Shown: one piece after another, positions 25,842-36,870 of the stretch
Layout: each line of letters opens with the position of its first letter
Position numbering within the stretch: position 1 is the stretch's first letter
Origin: Coccinella septempunctata
Taxonomy: Eukaryota > Arthropoda > Insecta > Coleoptera > Coccinellidae
Assembly (NCBI RefSeq): GCF_907165205.1
Contig: NC_058195.1
Coordinates: 2,108,001 to 2,172,000, forward strand
DNA: 64,000 bases
Direction: 5' to 3'
The notes under the pieces: generated by a model
The model's database searches: none
What the model was told of the DNA's origin: nothing
Seen by the model: only the letters and a program-made list of their open reading frames with translations
Translations under genes and position numbers: made by a program

Positions 25842-26298
25842 AGACTCAAGTAACGAGGGCCAGACTCAGATGGAGCGGCCACATTCTGAGGATGCAAGAC
25901 ACAAGGCTGTCCAAAATAACTCTGTATGGCGAATTCACAGAGGGAGCTCGGAAACCAGGAGGCCAGTATAAGCGGTTTAAGGATATACTGCATCAATCCC
26001 TTAAATGAGTTAATGCCAATCATAACTGGGAACAACTAGCCTCAGACAGATCACAGTGGAGGTCTTTGGTCCACAGCTATAATGGAGACTCGAGAAGAAT
26101 ACAGCGGCGGCCAGATCCGGTTGGTGACTATCCACGCCCGGAGTGTGGAAGGATCTGCAGATCGCGGCTGGGTCTCTTTAGTAACAGGAAGGCACACAGT
26201 AGCAAGAAGCCTTAGGAAATTAGGGTTTGATAGCACCAATTCATTTTATTTTTTCAATCTTTTTGTAGGTCTATTCTCGGTAACGGGATACAGCAATG
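25842..26298 (+). pseudogene. Non-LTR retrotransposon 3' end, inactive copy
   Basis: This is a shorter copy of the element at 42015-42829, starting at AGACTCAAGTAACGAGGGCC and ending at the same 3' sequence (ACGGGATACAGCAATG). It encodes only the last stretch of the reverse-transcriptase protein. There is an in-frame stop after HQSLK. The terminal C2H2 finger has lost its first Cys (PRPEC instead of PCPEC) and its first His (FSNRKAH instead of FSHRRAH). No target duplication is evident. It is 5'-truncated and dead, clearly older than the 42-kb copy. Confidence 0.88.
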
Positions 26299-28317
26299 AA
26301 AGTGATTGGATGGAATCTCATTGCCTGCTGGCAGACACTACTGGGTATTATCGAGTATTATCATTGAATTGTAGGTCAATAAATCAATATTGGTCGTATC
26401 GATTTAATGCAACAACTTCACAACATGAAAAACTCCCTGAAATCTCCTCAATGGTGTCAATGAAACGGCTTATTCTGAAGGGAGCCAGTGCATCAAGAAA
26501 ATATCAATTGGACCCTTGTCCAATATCTAATACCCCGATGTCCTTAATGATGTTGGCCATGTGTTCGAAACTGTTAATGCTTGTTTAATGCGAGGATCGA
26601 GCTCTGACCAATTACGTTATAGTTATGTTTATAATATAGCATTAGAGATAATTACAACATCGAAGTATGCCCCTGCTGAGTTTTGTCTGATACTGGGACT
26701 TGAGGTTTGAACGTTGTTGCCTACAGGAAGTTTCCCTTCAAGACCAAGTTGAGAGTTCAAAGGGATAATCTTCTCGACTCTAGCAGAAAGATAGTGGGAT
26801 ATTTACTCGATTTTCTGCAAATTCGAAACAGAGATTTTTTGAACGCTCTCGACGTTATAGGATCTGAAAAGTTCGAGCATTTTTCACCACTGGGGATGGG
26901 AAATTTCATAACGAATGCATCGAGGACTCATTTTCGTCAATCATCGTATTCAGGTAATTTTTTCCTATTAACGATTGTTCTAAGATGTGATTTTCAGTTA
27001 CTTCGAGCTGACTACGTGTTTCTCAATCTTTTTTATATCCTCTATCATCCAAAGAAACGATAATATTCCAAGTGAAACCCTTAATATGATGGTTTCGGTG
27101 CTTTGAAGTGCTTCCCGAACGTCTGGTGCTGTCTCCAACAAAAATTCGTGTAAATCTTCACCCCAAAGTTGTTCAGGACACGAGATGCATCAAGTAATTG
27201 ACCATAGGTGGTCAGCCCTTCTGCATTTCATCATCGACGTATACCATTAACAGTTCCAAGCACATTGCCGTCATTAGGAACATGAGGCCATTAGATATCA
27301 AACGAGGGGGTCCAATTCATATTCTTGATCCACTTCTAATGCCTAATATCAGACGCAGAAGATTTAATTAAATAGAGAATTTATGGCGAATGCCCTTCCC
27401 CCTCAAACTTATGGATTCTGCATAGCCATATTTCCCGAAATTTGACGTGGCTACATCGGGGGGGCTTAGAGGGACTAATAGAGCGTTAAGTCTGCGTGTG
27501 TGTCTGGTATTACGTATATATAAAAGTGGTCGTTTGGGGATTCCCCGAGGCTTAATGTTGAATTCGAAAGAATAGACTCCTGTGCCACTATACAGGGTGA
27601 GTCTTCGACTGTTACATTGATTTCAAAAGAAATTACCACTTCAGAGAGGCTCGCCTATCTTTCCAACGAAAAATTTCAAGTCTTTTCTCGCTGTACTCGT
27701 TATTTATATTCTCGCAAAAGGGGAACATCCGGCAAACTTTCAACGAGTATAGTTTCCCCGGCCAGCACGCCTTCCAAAATGAAGAATGGCCATATCGGAC
27801 ACCCACAGGGCGATTATTATTAGAAATGCGAATCTACAATCAACATCTGTTTATCGGCGAGAAATCGAATGGGATATATTCGCTCCCTGGGGGTCCTTTT
27901 ACGGCGGGCAGTTAGTTGTGGGGTTTGCCGGTAAAGGCGTTTTCACCAACTGCTGGATCTGATGTACTATAGGGAATCTTGGATTTCTAAAATTGCGAGA
28001 GAGTGTAGGTGTATCAATCAAGATGAGATCGCTGACTTTTATTGATAGTACTTATAAGTACTCAATGAAAGGAAACTTTCCAGCATCCTTTTCTGATAAT
28101 AAGTATTTTTGGGGCATGTTTCTATCATCAAAATGTTACTCCACTAATTCAGCGTATTCTAAAACCTATATTTTCGTACCAAGTTTCCAGATATCTGACA
28201 CTGTTAAGGTTAAAATCGAATTTATTCTGTTTCCATTTTTCAACTTTCGAGTTAGGTGGTATCTAGCAGAAAAATCATGGTAGATTTAAACGTAGTACAT
28301 ACTCTAGAAAAGGAACC
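26299..28317. other. No gene recognised; short MITE-B end at 27591
   Basis: TACAGGGTGAGTCTTCGACT at 27592 is a MITE-B left end followed by only weak similarity. Frames up to 118 codons (26707-27063 plus) lack motifs. Confidence 0.4.
27591..27650 (+). repeat. MITE-B end fragment
   Basis: The sequence ATACAGGGTGAGTCTTCGAC matches the family's terminal repeat, then quickly diverges (a TTTCAAAAGAAA remnant). No right end is found. Confidence 0.5.
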
Positions 28318-28770
28318 TTTCTAGTGATAAATCTGGAGATTTCATCCACCCCGGCGTGACCATTCGATCTTGAAGAAGTTTCAACTGAACCCAACTTTTT
28401 GGGAATTTTTTCGCGGTCATCTTTAAAGTAAAATATATTCCAGGATAACTAGAGTAGATCTAAATGTGAGACATATTCTAATAGAGCAATTCTTCTAGTA
28501 ATAAATCTGAGAAGTTCATCCATGTCGGCGCAACCATTCGGTCTTCAGAAAGTTTTAACTGATTCCAACTTTTTGGGTGTTTTTCGAAGGTCATCTTTAG
28601 AGTGATTTATCTTTCAGAAAAATTATCGTATATCTAAACGTGATACATATTCTGAAAGAGCAACTCTTTCAGTAATAAATCTGAGAATTTCATCCATTTC
28701 GGCTTAACCGTTCGGTCTTGAGGAAGTTTCAACTGAACCCAACTTTTTGGTCATCTTTAGAGATTTTCGA
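28318..28770 (-). repeat. Inverted mini-array of the 174-bp satellite, about 2.6 units
   Basis: The reverse-complement landmark (CATTCGATC / CATTCGGTC / CGTTCGGTC) falls at 28361, 28535 and 28709, each step exactly 174 bp. The sequence is the minus-strand version of the array at 48226-50600. The units differ from each other by many substitutions and small indels outside the landmark. Confidence 0.85.
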
Positions 28771-31700
28771 AATATAGTTTTTGTGCTAGAGTGGAAGCCT
28801 TGGCAATACTGATTACACAACGGGAAATCCTAATTGGATCAGAGCAATATACCAGCAGATATAGCACATAAAAATTTGCAATTTTCGAAAATGCCACATC
28901 AGAGATGAAAATCTAAACAAAGGCAGATAGGCCTTCGAAAATGCTAGCAATAGATGCAGCGTTTTCGAAAACCCATATAATCATATCAAACTTTCAAATA
29001 TCTGACACTATATACGATAAAATACATATTTTTGTTTCTCCATTTTTCCTTTTCAAGTTCACTTCGAAGATCCTCTGTAGTGCAATTCTCTACTGCCCAT
29101 AAATTATTTCCAATAGGCAAATTCCCTCAGAGAGGTGAAGTATTTTGGAAAATTCTCTGAGGCACTATCACTGACAAAATTTTGGTCACAACAAGTGCTT
29201 GCCTAAGCTTAATGAGTTCATCTAAAGTGCGAGATCATCAATGTTGGTAGTCGATAAATGATGAAAATCACCTTCACTGTATCGAAAAGCTGACTTTGGA
29301 GCTATATAAATACTAAACCCTCAAAAACATTCAGCTCGACAAGCTGAATTGATGACTGCCACTGACAGCGCAACTACCGGTACAAAACTACAATAGAATA
29401 GACCGATAGCCCGTTAACAAACAACAACGTGACAGTTCACCCTATTCGGGTTACATAAGACGCAGGTGGCCGTGTCCTAATTGCTGCTAAACCAGCCAAA
29501 TCGAGCGCGCGGGCTAGTTGACACTTGTCCGGATTCGAGATAGACGTGAACGCGTCAGCAAAAGTCCTCCAGGTCGCTCCTCATCCTGCCGGGGATTCAT
29601 TACATCTGACGGTCCTAATTGATTTATGGTCTTCTGCCGACGTCCGTAAAAAAATTTCACGAAAACTTTTTAAAACGGGCCGACTAATGAAAAGGGTTGC
29701 CGTTAATTGATAATAACGCTCGAAATAAACGATTTTGAAGGCTGCGAAAGGCCAACTCGTTAAATTCGTTCGGTCGTTAATTAATAACACGCAGTCTTTC
29801 TTTTTCTTGGCGTTGGAATTTGACGACTTGTCTGTGGATAGTTCTGGTCGAGCTTTCAACACTCACAGGAGAGAATCCACACCACTACATGACCTACAGG
29901 AAGGTCAATAAGACGTTTTTTCCCTCAACCAATACATTCGATAATTTTTCACATGTGGCATCGAACTAGGGCAGGGAACGAGAAGACAGTTGACGGCATA
30001 ATAACGCGTCAAACCGACCAGAAACAATATTTTGGCCCTGCTGGTGTGAGGACAGGACAACTCCCCTTTTCCACTTTATTTTTATTTGGCGCAGACGGCC
30101 GAGCATCGGGCGTCATCTGCACACTAATTAGAAACATTATGCCGCATATATCTGGTATTAATGGTTCGGAGGAATATCCTACAGGATTCCGAAATGCTGT
30201 TCGAAAATGTGCCGTCCTTGATTTATAGCTAGGCGGTCATGTTGACGTTTCTGCGTTTCTGGTAATGCGATATTGGGAGCAAAATATGGGCGTAGCTGTG
30301 TTGGTCGTTTCAGGATGGAAAACTTCACGGTCTATTGAATGTGTTAACTGTTGAGCAGAGTGTGAAATTTCAAGATCTTCTGGTTCTCGAAGAGAATTCA
30401 AGATAAAACTATCATCCCACTGCATCCACAATAAAACTCAACGAATTAAAGAGCTGTACGATGCTGTTTGAGAATACAGCACTCGGAAAGTACCAATTTA
30501 GGAACTCATGAAGATGCAGAGGAGTGAAAAAACGAAGTAGGTATCACAATAGATAAAGGACTGACTTGGAAGAGTCATATAAAGCAAGCGATTGATATCG
30601 TAATGAAGTTTCATTTTCTCCGGAACGTTTTTATTCCTTTTTCAGTTCTGAAAAACGATGTAGTACCGTGCAAAAAACATGCTGTATTTGATGACAACTG
30701 AGTTTTTGTTCGTTAGTACCGATAAGTCAAGGAAAAGGCATTTTTATTTCAGTTTTATCACTGCTGGGAGCAGAAACCAGAATCGTGAAAAATGGTGCCC
30801 CTTTTCCCTTACCCTTTTCGGTTTCTCTTCACTGGAAGTACGATTTCTGCTGGCGTGAAACCGTTGGGGGCAGAAAACAGAGTGGAGAACCGTTTCCCAA
30901 CGCTGTGCCTTGTTTTCTAGACCTGCAATCTAGTAATTTCGAAGCTGAGCCCCGACTGCATTGCCCGTTGAGTGTAGGTCTTGGTTCTAGCTGGCCAACG
31001 AATCCGTAACACCCGTGGCGCGTTGAAGATCGGATATTTACCACAATTTGTTGACTAATGGGATCAGAGTTCAACAGGTTTCAATTACAGTCCCCGTGAA
31101 GCCCACAACTTGTATTCAATTAACTGAGACTTAGTCGTGAAAGAAACACACGAGTTTCCTGTGCCACAATGCCAGACATCTCCGAGTGACAGATAACCCA
31201 TAACCGTCAGACCATCCCGAGACGAGGATAAGAAACGAAAACCGTTAATAATGAACGAGAAGTCGAGCTCATAATGAAGTTCGCCCATTTCCAGTCCTTA
31301 TCGACCCGGCAGAAGACTCCGAGTAGACAATCCGGACGGCTTGCGGTTGAAACGGGAACAAATCGCAGTAGGCCCGGCAAACAAAAGACGAATGACGTTG
31401 ACAATCGAGAAACATTAATCCGACAAGGCACACTTCATTCTTGCGTGATTCCCGACAAACGCCAGCGTCGTTTCGGATAGTTGAATAACGATCCGAGTCA
31501 CCGTCTCTTCCTAGTCTGTTAACTTTTTGTTTCGCGCCAGTTTGTTGAATTGGTCGAAACCGATATTTATGTACTTTGTGTTTTTCGTCGGTGACTGTTA
31601 TTCCTATTGTGCGGTCGGGATGATTAATTCGACTTATGTTGTGAAGTTGCGTCGTTTGTTACGTTCTGTTATTGTAGTTTTTCGTTGTTTCTTATCGGGG

Positions 31701-32703
31701 TCGGTCTCAATTATTATTTTGCCTTTGTGTCGGGTCTCCGCCGATGTATTTTTCGGTTGACTGATGCGTTTTTAGGTGTTGTATGTCGTTTTCATCAATT
31801 CGACGTTCGGAAATGGAATTTCTTATGTCCCTCTCCCTCATTTGAAAGTATAAGTTCATCCACACTCCTGATCTGAACCCCTGCGTCTTTATTCATACAC
31901 TCTGGGTCCTACGAATGGAGCTGGGCAGAACGCATACTCTTTCAAGGTATACACTACACTATAGATAGGAATCAGGTTGTTCACGAAGAGCTATAGGTAC
32001 AGGACGCGTCAGAAGAACGACCGCACTTTAAGATCTTCAAGTTCATTAGATGAAGAACGTTTTGCAGAGCATATCAAGCTAATTACAATGCCTCCTCAGC
32101 TTGTCCTACCTCTAACTCTTAGGCTTTTGAGTGATCGACTGGCTGGGTGCAGAGAGCTGCTGAAATGGGTGTGGAATAACATTATGTATAGTGATTATCA
32201 CTGGGCAAGGTTGAGAGGGCTGGGATAAAGACGAGATCTTCGATGTTTTGTGAAAGAAATTGTGCTATCCAATGTGATAGGCAAGAAGAACAAGGTCGCT
32301 CTATTCGAGAATCAAAAGCAACAGAAGAAAATACATTTATCAGAAGGGAAGCCCAGAAATTTTATGTGGTATATGAAAATGCATCATAAATAATACATTT
32401 TCAGGAGAAGGAGAAAGCCGAAAGAAAATTCTTGAGCTGGAGGACAAGCTGTAGATGGCACAATAGTAAGCTGTGAGGCTCTAGGGATTTCTAGTTCAAT
32501 CTTTCAGGAAATTTAAATCCATATAACGTAAACTACCAAGAGTATTGAAAAAATAATAAAATATGACATAATCTCAACTTTTAGCAAGAAGTTTGGGTAC
32601 TTTAATTCCCATTTCACAATATGTACCTATTTGTCGAATCCTTCAACGTTATCACCTTCAATATGGATTTATGCCTGATAAGGAACTCGAAATACAAACG
32701 TAA
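28771..32703. other. No host gene recognised (3.9 kb)
   Basis: GC-richer unique blocks lie at about 29450-29860 and 30760-31480, with short overlapping frames on both strands. A small reverse-transcriptase-like fragment at 30537 is listed separately. Nothing else was identified up to the tRNA. Confidence 0.4.
30537..30670 (+). pseudogene. Small non-LTR reverse-transcriptase fragment
   Basis: The frame reads VGITIDKGLTWKSHIKQAID followed by IVMKFHFLRN. It matches the conserved LGVTLDxxLTWxxHI segment that follows the catalytic domain in jockey/CR1-type reverse transcriptases. Only about 40 codons are recognisable; upstream sequence is full of stops. Similarity is judged from the motif alone. 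Confidence 0.4.
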
Positions 32704-32785
32704 GACGAGGTGGCCGAGTGGTTAAGGCGTTGGACTGCTAATCCAATGGGCTCTGCCCGCGTGGGTTCGAATCCCATCCTCGTCG
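32704..32785 (+). tRNA. tRNA-Ser(GCT)
   Basis: Decodes AGC/AGU serine codons. The 82-nt gene folds as a class II tRNA. The acceptor stem GACGAGG (32704-32710) pairs with CCTCGTC (32778-32784), with discriminator G at 32785. The anticodon stem TTGGA/TCCAA encloses the loop CTGCTAA with anticodon GCT at 32737-32739. A long variable arm (GGGCTCTGCCC) is typical of tRNA-Ser. The internal polymerase III promoter is intact: A box TGGCCGAGTGG at 32711-32721, B box GGTTCGAATCC at 32764-32774. There is no intron. The CCA end is not encoded, as expected in eukaryotes. It stands alone in the window. Confidence 0.98.
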
Positions 32786-32789
32786 TCAG

Positions 32790-32795
32790 TTTTTT
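32790..32795 (+). terminator. RNA polymerase III T6 terminator
   Basis: A run of six T begins four bases after the tRNA gene, the usual polymerase III stop signal. Confidence 0.85.
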
Positions 32796-35281
32796 ATCGA
32801 CTGTTCCTCGCGAAAAAAATCAATAATGCTGATTAGGCACTTTCCCATAGTAGCATACCGAACGTGATCAATCCCCTCACGTGTAAATCCACATTTCAAT
32901 GATAATACAGTGTGCACAAATGAAAAGTGAACAAATTCGAAGAATTTCGAAAGAAAAAGTTGTACGCCATTTTTTGTGAAAAAATCCACCCTTATGAGTG
33001 AAAAATTGCTTCGCAAAAATCTCTTTAACGAGACACGGTTAACTTTCCCAAGTTTTAAGAGCTGATTCTCAACGGTTCAAAATCTCCTTACCCTTACACA
33101 CTACGCCCCCTCACCCTCACCGATCAAAACAATCCCTTCTAACATTTCATCCCTCTTTGCGAGAGATCAGCAGCGGAGCGGGGTAGCTGTCTTCGATGCA
33201 GATAATTTTATTATGCCAAAAAGTCTTGGCACCCTCCGATAAGTCCTGGCGCGTATCAATTTCGAAACGAAATCTAGGAGTTCCATGAATCCCGAACTGG
33301 GGTGGCATAACGATGTGTTTCCTCTTCGAGAATGATACGGACGATAATGCAGCAATCACACCGATGTATCTTTTTTACGCCGTTGGGGTTGGATGAAGGA
33401 ATATCCTTGACGAATGAGGCTTAGTGCCATCTGGATGTAGCGGAAATATAGTTGGGACCTCGTGTTGTTTTTTTCTCAGAAAACACCAAGATATCCTTCT
33501 GATTAAGAGAAAGAAGCTCATTTTAAAATTAGGGACTCGATTTGTTGTTGAATTATAACATTCAGGACACTGAAAATGGAAATGACCATCTTGAAATGTT
33601 TGCCTAGTTAAAATCCATAACCTATTACGAAAATAATGCCAACCTACGAAAAACGCTTAAAAGCATAACGCCCGAAGTGTCTCTGATTGACTTTCTGCTC
33701 TAAATTAGCCCTATTTATGACCGGAGTCTTGGAAATTTCAATTTCAACACATACCCATAGAAAAAATCCAAAGGATTGACGTCTGGTGATCTTTCTGGCC
33801 AGGCTACAGGACCATGATTCCCTAGTAAACTATTCTGATATGAAATTTGCCTATATCTATGAATGGCAACGCTTCTTTTTGGAAATAATCTAAACCTCCT
33901 TCTATTACCTATTGTTATAATGTTTCGAAGGATTATTCTTCGACTCCTTTCATAGATTAATGTATGAGAGACTCAAAACTTGGTGATTATTTCACTTAAT
34001 GCTGATTTTGCCTTGAAGAGATAATAATAGTAATATATCAACTTGTGCCTATCTTTGAAGAGCTAATTCATTCTGTATGACACGAGATAAAAATAATGTT
34101 TTCGTATTTGAAATAACGATGTTTTTTTTACACTCAGTACAAAAGATGGAAAAAAAAACAAATATAGAGTTTTATTCCCAGTGAAAAAGAGCTTATAGAA
34201 GGTTGTTATTGTTTTTAGATATTATTGTCCATTTTCGAAATCGACAAAATATAAAAATTTCGTTATATCTTCAAGAAGAATTGAGATATCTTGAAACGGT
34301 TTCAACTAATGGACTTTTCACCTAAATCAAGCCTATAGGACCACTTCAAAGTTGAAATATCCTCTCCTTGCACTATCCAGAAGATAAATAATGAACCAGA
34401 AAACATACTTATTGGAGTCCATTCAATACAGCCCGATAATAATCTGTTGTACGATCTCTATACAATCAAAGGAATCAGTTCCGAGACCAGCGACGCAATC
34501 CAACTTCATCACTGGCCGAACAATGCGCCAAAAAATCACTTTCAACGAATGCAATTACCCTTTGTGGTTCCATGATCCGATAACGAGACCGAGTTGCAGG
34601 AAGAGATTTCACACAAGAACGGTCAAAGCGACGTGGCATCCAAAATTATTTTCCTGTCGAATTAGGAGCCGTTCCACGAACTCCATTTAAAAAAAATGCG
34701 ATTATTTTAGGGTATATCAGTCGGCTACCCCTTCGGAGATTAGAATCAATTCCTCTGGCGGATTCTGATGGGAAACATTCGCTGTTAACTGATACGACGA
34801 ACAAATTCAATTTATCTATGACCGAGGGGACAAGTGTGGGGTAGTTTCTAATAGTCACCCCGCGATCCTAGGCCATCACGAGACTGAGGGATGGGGAGTT
34901 GGGAGATAGCTGCTTTTGATGATGTACATTATGTTATCGAAGTCTGTCGATGGAGATTGATGTTCACTGATTATCACATTGGGTAGGAAGTTTCAATTCC
35001 ACATGCCCATGGGGAGTACAAATAGAATATTCTATCCCAATTAATCTTCAATTTTCATATGACGTGGCACTTATGACCATGCAGATCTTTGATCTTCCGC
35101 TGAAGTAGTTGAAAATCTTCAGAATCTAAACAGCACAACCCAACGACACTACAATATGATGAGAGAGTGGTGAATTGAATCGAACCCCAAAAAATTCGAC
35201 ATGAAAATCATCCACCATAACCTAGGTTCATCATCTATCAAATTCGGCGGGATAAAATACAATCAAACAACGATCAAGGTG
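32796..35281. other. No gene recognised
   Basis: AT-rich sequence between the tRNA and the large foldback element. The longest frame (34391-34690 plus, 99 codons) shows no motif. Confidence 0.4.
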
Positions 35282-36870
35282 TACAGGGTGATTCTTTTAC
35301 ACTTGACAAAGTAAAAAAAAAGGCACTGGACATTATGCTGATTTTTTTGGTGATAGATTGGTTTATTGCGAATAGAAAAAATCAAATTTTATTCGATTCC
35401 GAGCAAAAATTTACTTTTTGTAGCTATATCGACCCGGGTTATTTTACTTACTGATTCGGGGTCATAGATCACGAATATGCAATTAGATTCTTCGTAGGAT
35501 CAGTATTTTAGGAAAAAAATTATTTTTAGTAGAAAATTTCGACAAAATAGGTCAACTTTCAGGAGCTGTAGTAGCCAGAAAAAGAGAACTAGATATGAGC
35601 TGATTTTTTTGGTGATAGATTGGTTATTTGCGAATATAAAAACTAACTTTCATTCATCTACCGAGAACAATTTAGTTTTTATGATTTTTTCCGCGAAGGT
35701 CTAAAATTTCCGATTTTCTACCGCCCATAACTTGAAAAATAAATTTTTTTAAAAATATCTGTTTGCATATTCGTTTTCTACGGCCTCGAATTAATCAACA
35801 GTATAAATTTGGTTTGGATTAGAGACCAAAAATATTTTTCAAAAAATCGCAATTTTTCCATACATATGTATGGAAAAATTGGAAAAATTTTCGATCTCTA
35901 AGATTTCCACTAAAATTGAAGTATATACTGAATCGAGGGCGTAGATTACGAATATGCAAACAGAATTTTGCTGAAAGGATTAGTTTTCAAGTTATGGTCT
36001 ATGGAAAATCGCAAATTCTGGACCTTCGGGAAAAAAATCATAAAATCTAAACTATTCGCGGTAGACGAATGAAAATAGATATTTTCTATTTGCAAAGAAA
36101 CAATCTATCGTCAAATAAATCAACCGATGCGCAGTTATATTTTTCTGCCTGCTACAGCTCCTCAAAATTGACATATTTTTTTCGAAATTTTTTACTAAAA
36201 ATGATTTTTTTCCTAAAGTACTGATCCTACAAAAAATCTAACTGCATATTCGTGATCTACAACCTCGAATTACTGTACAGTTTGAATTTGGTTTCGATCG
36301 GAGACAAAAAATATTTTTCAGAAAATCGCAATTTTTCCATACATATGTATGGAAAAATTGGAAAAATTTTCGATCTCTTCGATTTCCACCAAAATTGAAG
36401 AATTTACTAAATCGAGGGCGTAGATTACGAATATGCAAACAGAATTTTGCTGAAAGCATTTGTTTTTAAGTTATGGTCGATGAAAAATCGGAAATTTTGG
36501 ACCTTCGCGGAAAAATTCATGAAATCTAGACTGTTCGCGGTCAATGAATAAAAATTAGTTTTTCCTATTCGCAAAGGACAAATCTATCATAAAAAAGAAA
36601 CAGCTTATGTTCAGTGCCATTTTTCTGGCTGCTACAGATCCTCAAAGTTGAACTATTTTTCAGAAATTTTCCACTAAAAGTATTTGTTTTTCCAAAGTAC
36701 TGATCGTAGGAAGAATCCAATTGCATTTTCGTAATCTACGACCTCGAGTTAATCGAATAAAATGACCCGGGTTGATATAGCTAAAAAAATCAATTTTCTC
36801 TCAAAATGGCAAAGGAAAAAAGGTGTTCTTTTACCTCAAGAACCTACTGTTAAAATATTTGTACTCTGTA
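35282..36870. mobile_element. Large foldback element, 1589 bp, with internal duplication
   Basis: The ends are TACAGGGTGATTCTTTTACA and, reverse-complemented, TACAGAGTACAAATATTTTA. The latter matches the MITE-B right-arm sequence (AACAGTAGGTTCTTGAGG follows), so its end is related to MITE-B. The left half (35282-35865) is largely reverse-complementary to what follows. A 30-bp perfect palindrome around CCATACATATGTATGG forms the centre at 35851-35880 and recurs at 36330-36359, a shift of 479 bp. The right half therefore exists twice in overlapping form. There is no coding frame. It can fold into long imperfect hairpins. Confidence 0.8.
35817..36800 (+). repeat. 479-bp tandem duplication inside the foldback element
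   Basis: Matching blocks recur 479 bp apart, for example CCATACATATGTATGG, GAGGGCGTAGATTACGAATA and GCAAACAGAATTTTGCTGAA. The copies differ by scattered substitutions. The exact edges are uncertain because the sequence is also palindromic. Confidence 0.75.

Noticed and set aside
26082..26588. 168-codon plus-strand frame
   Set aside because: Its first part is a wrong-phase reading of the non-LTR 3' end, and the rest has no motif.
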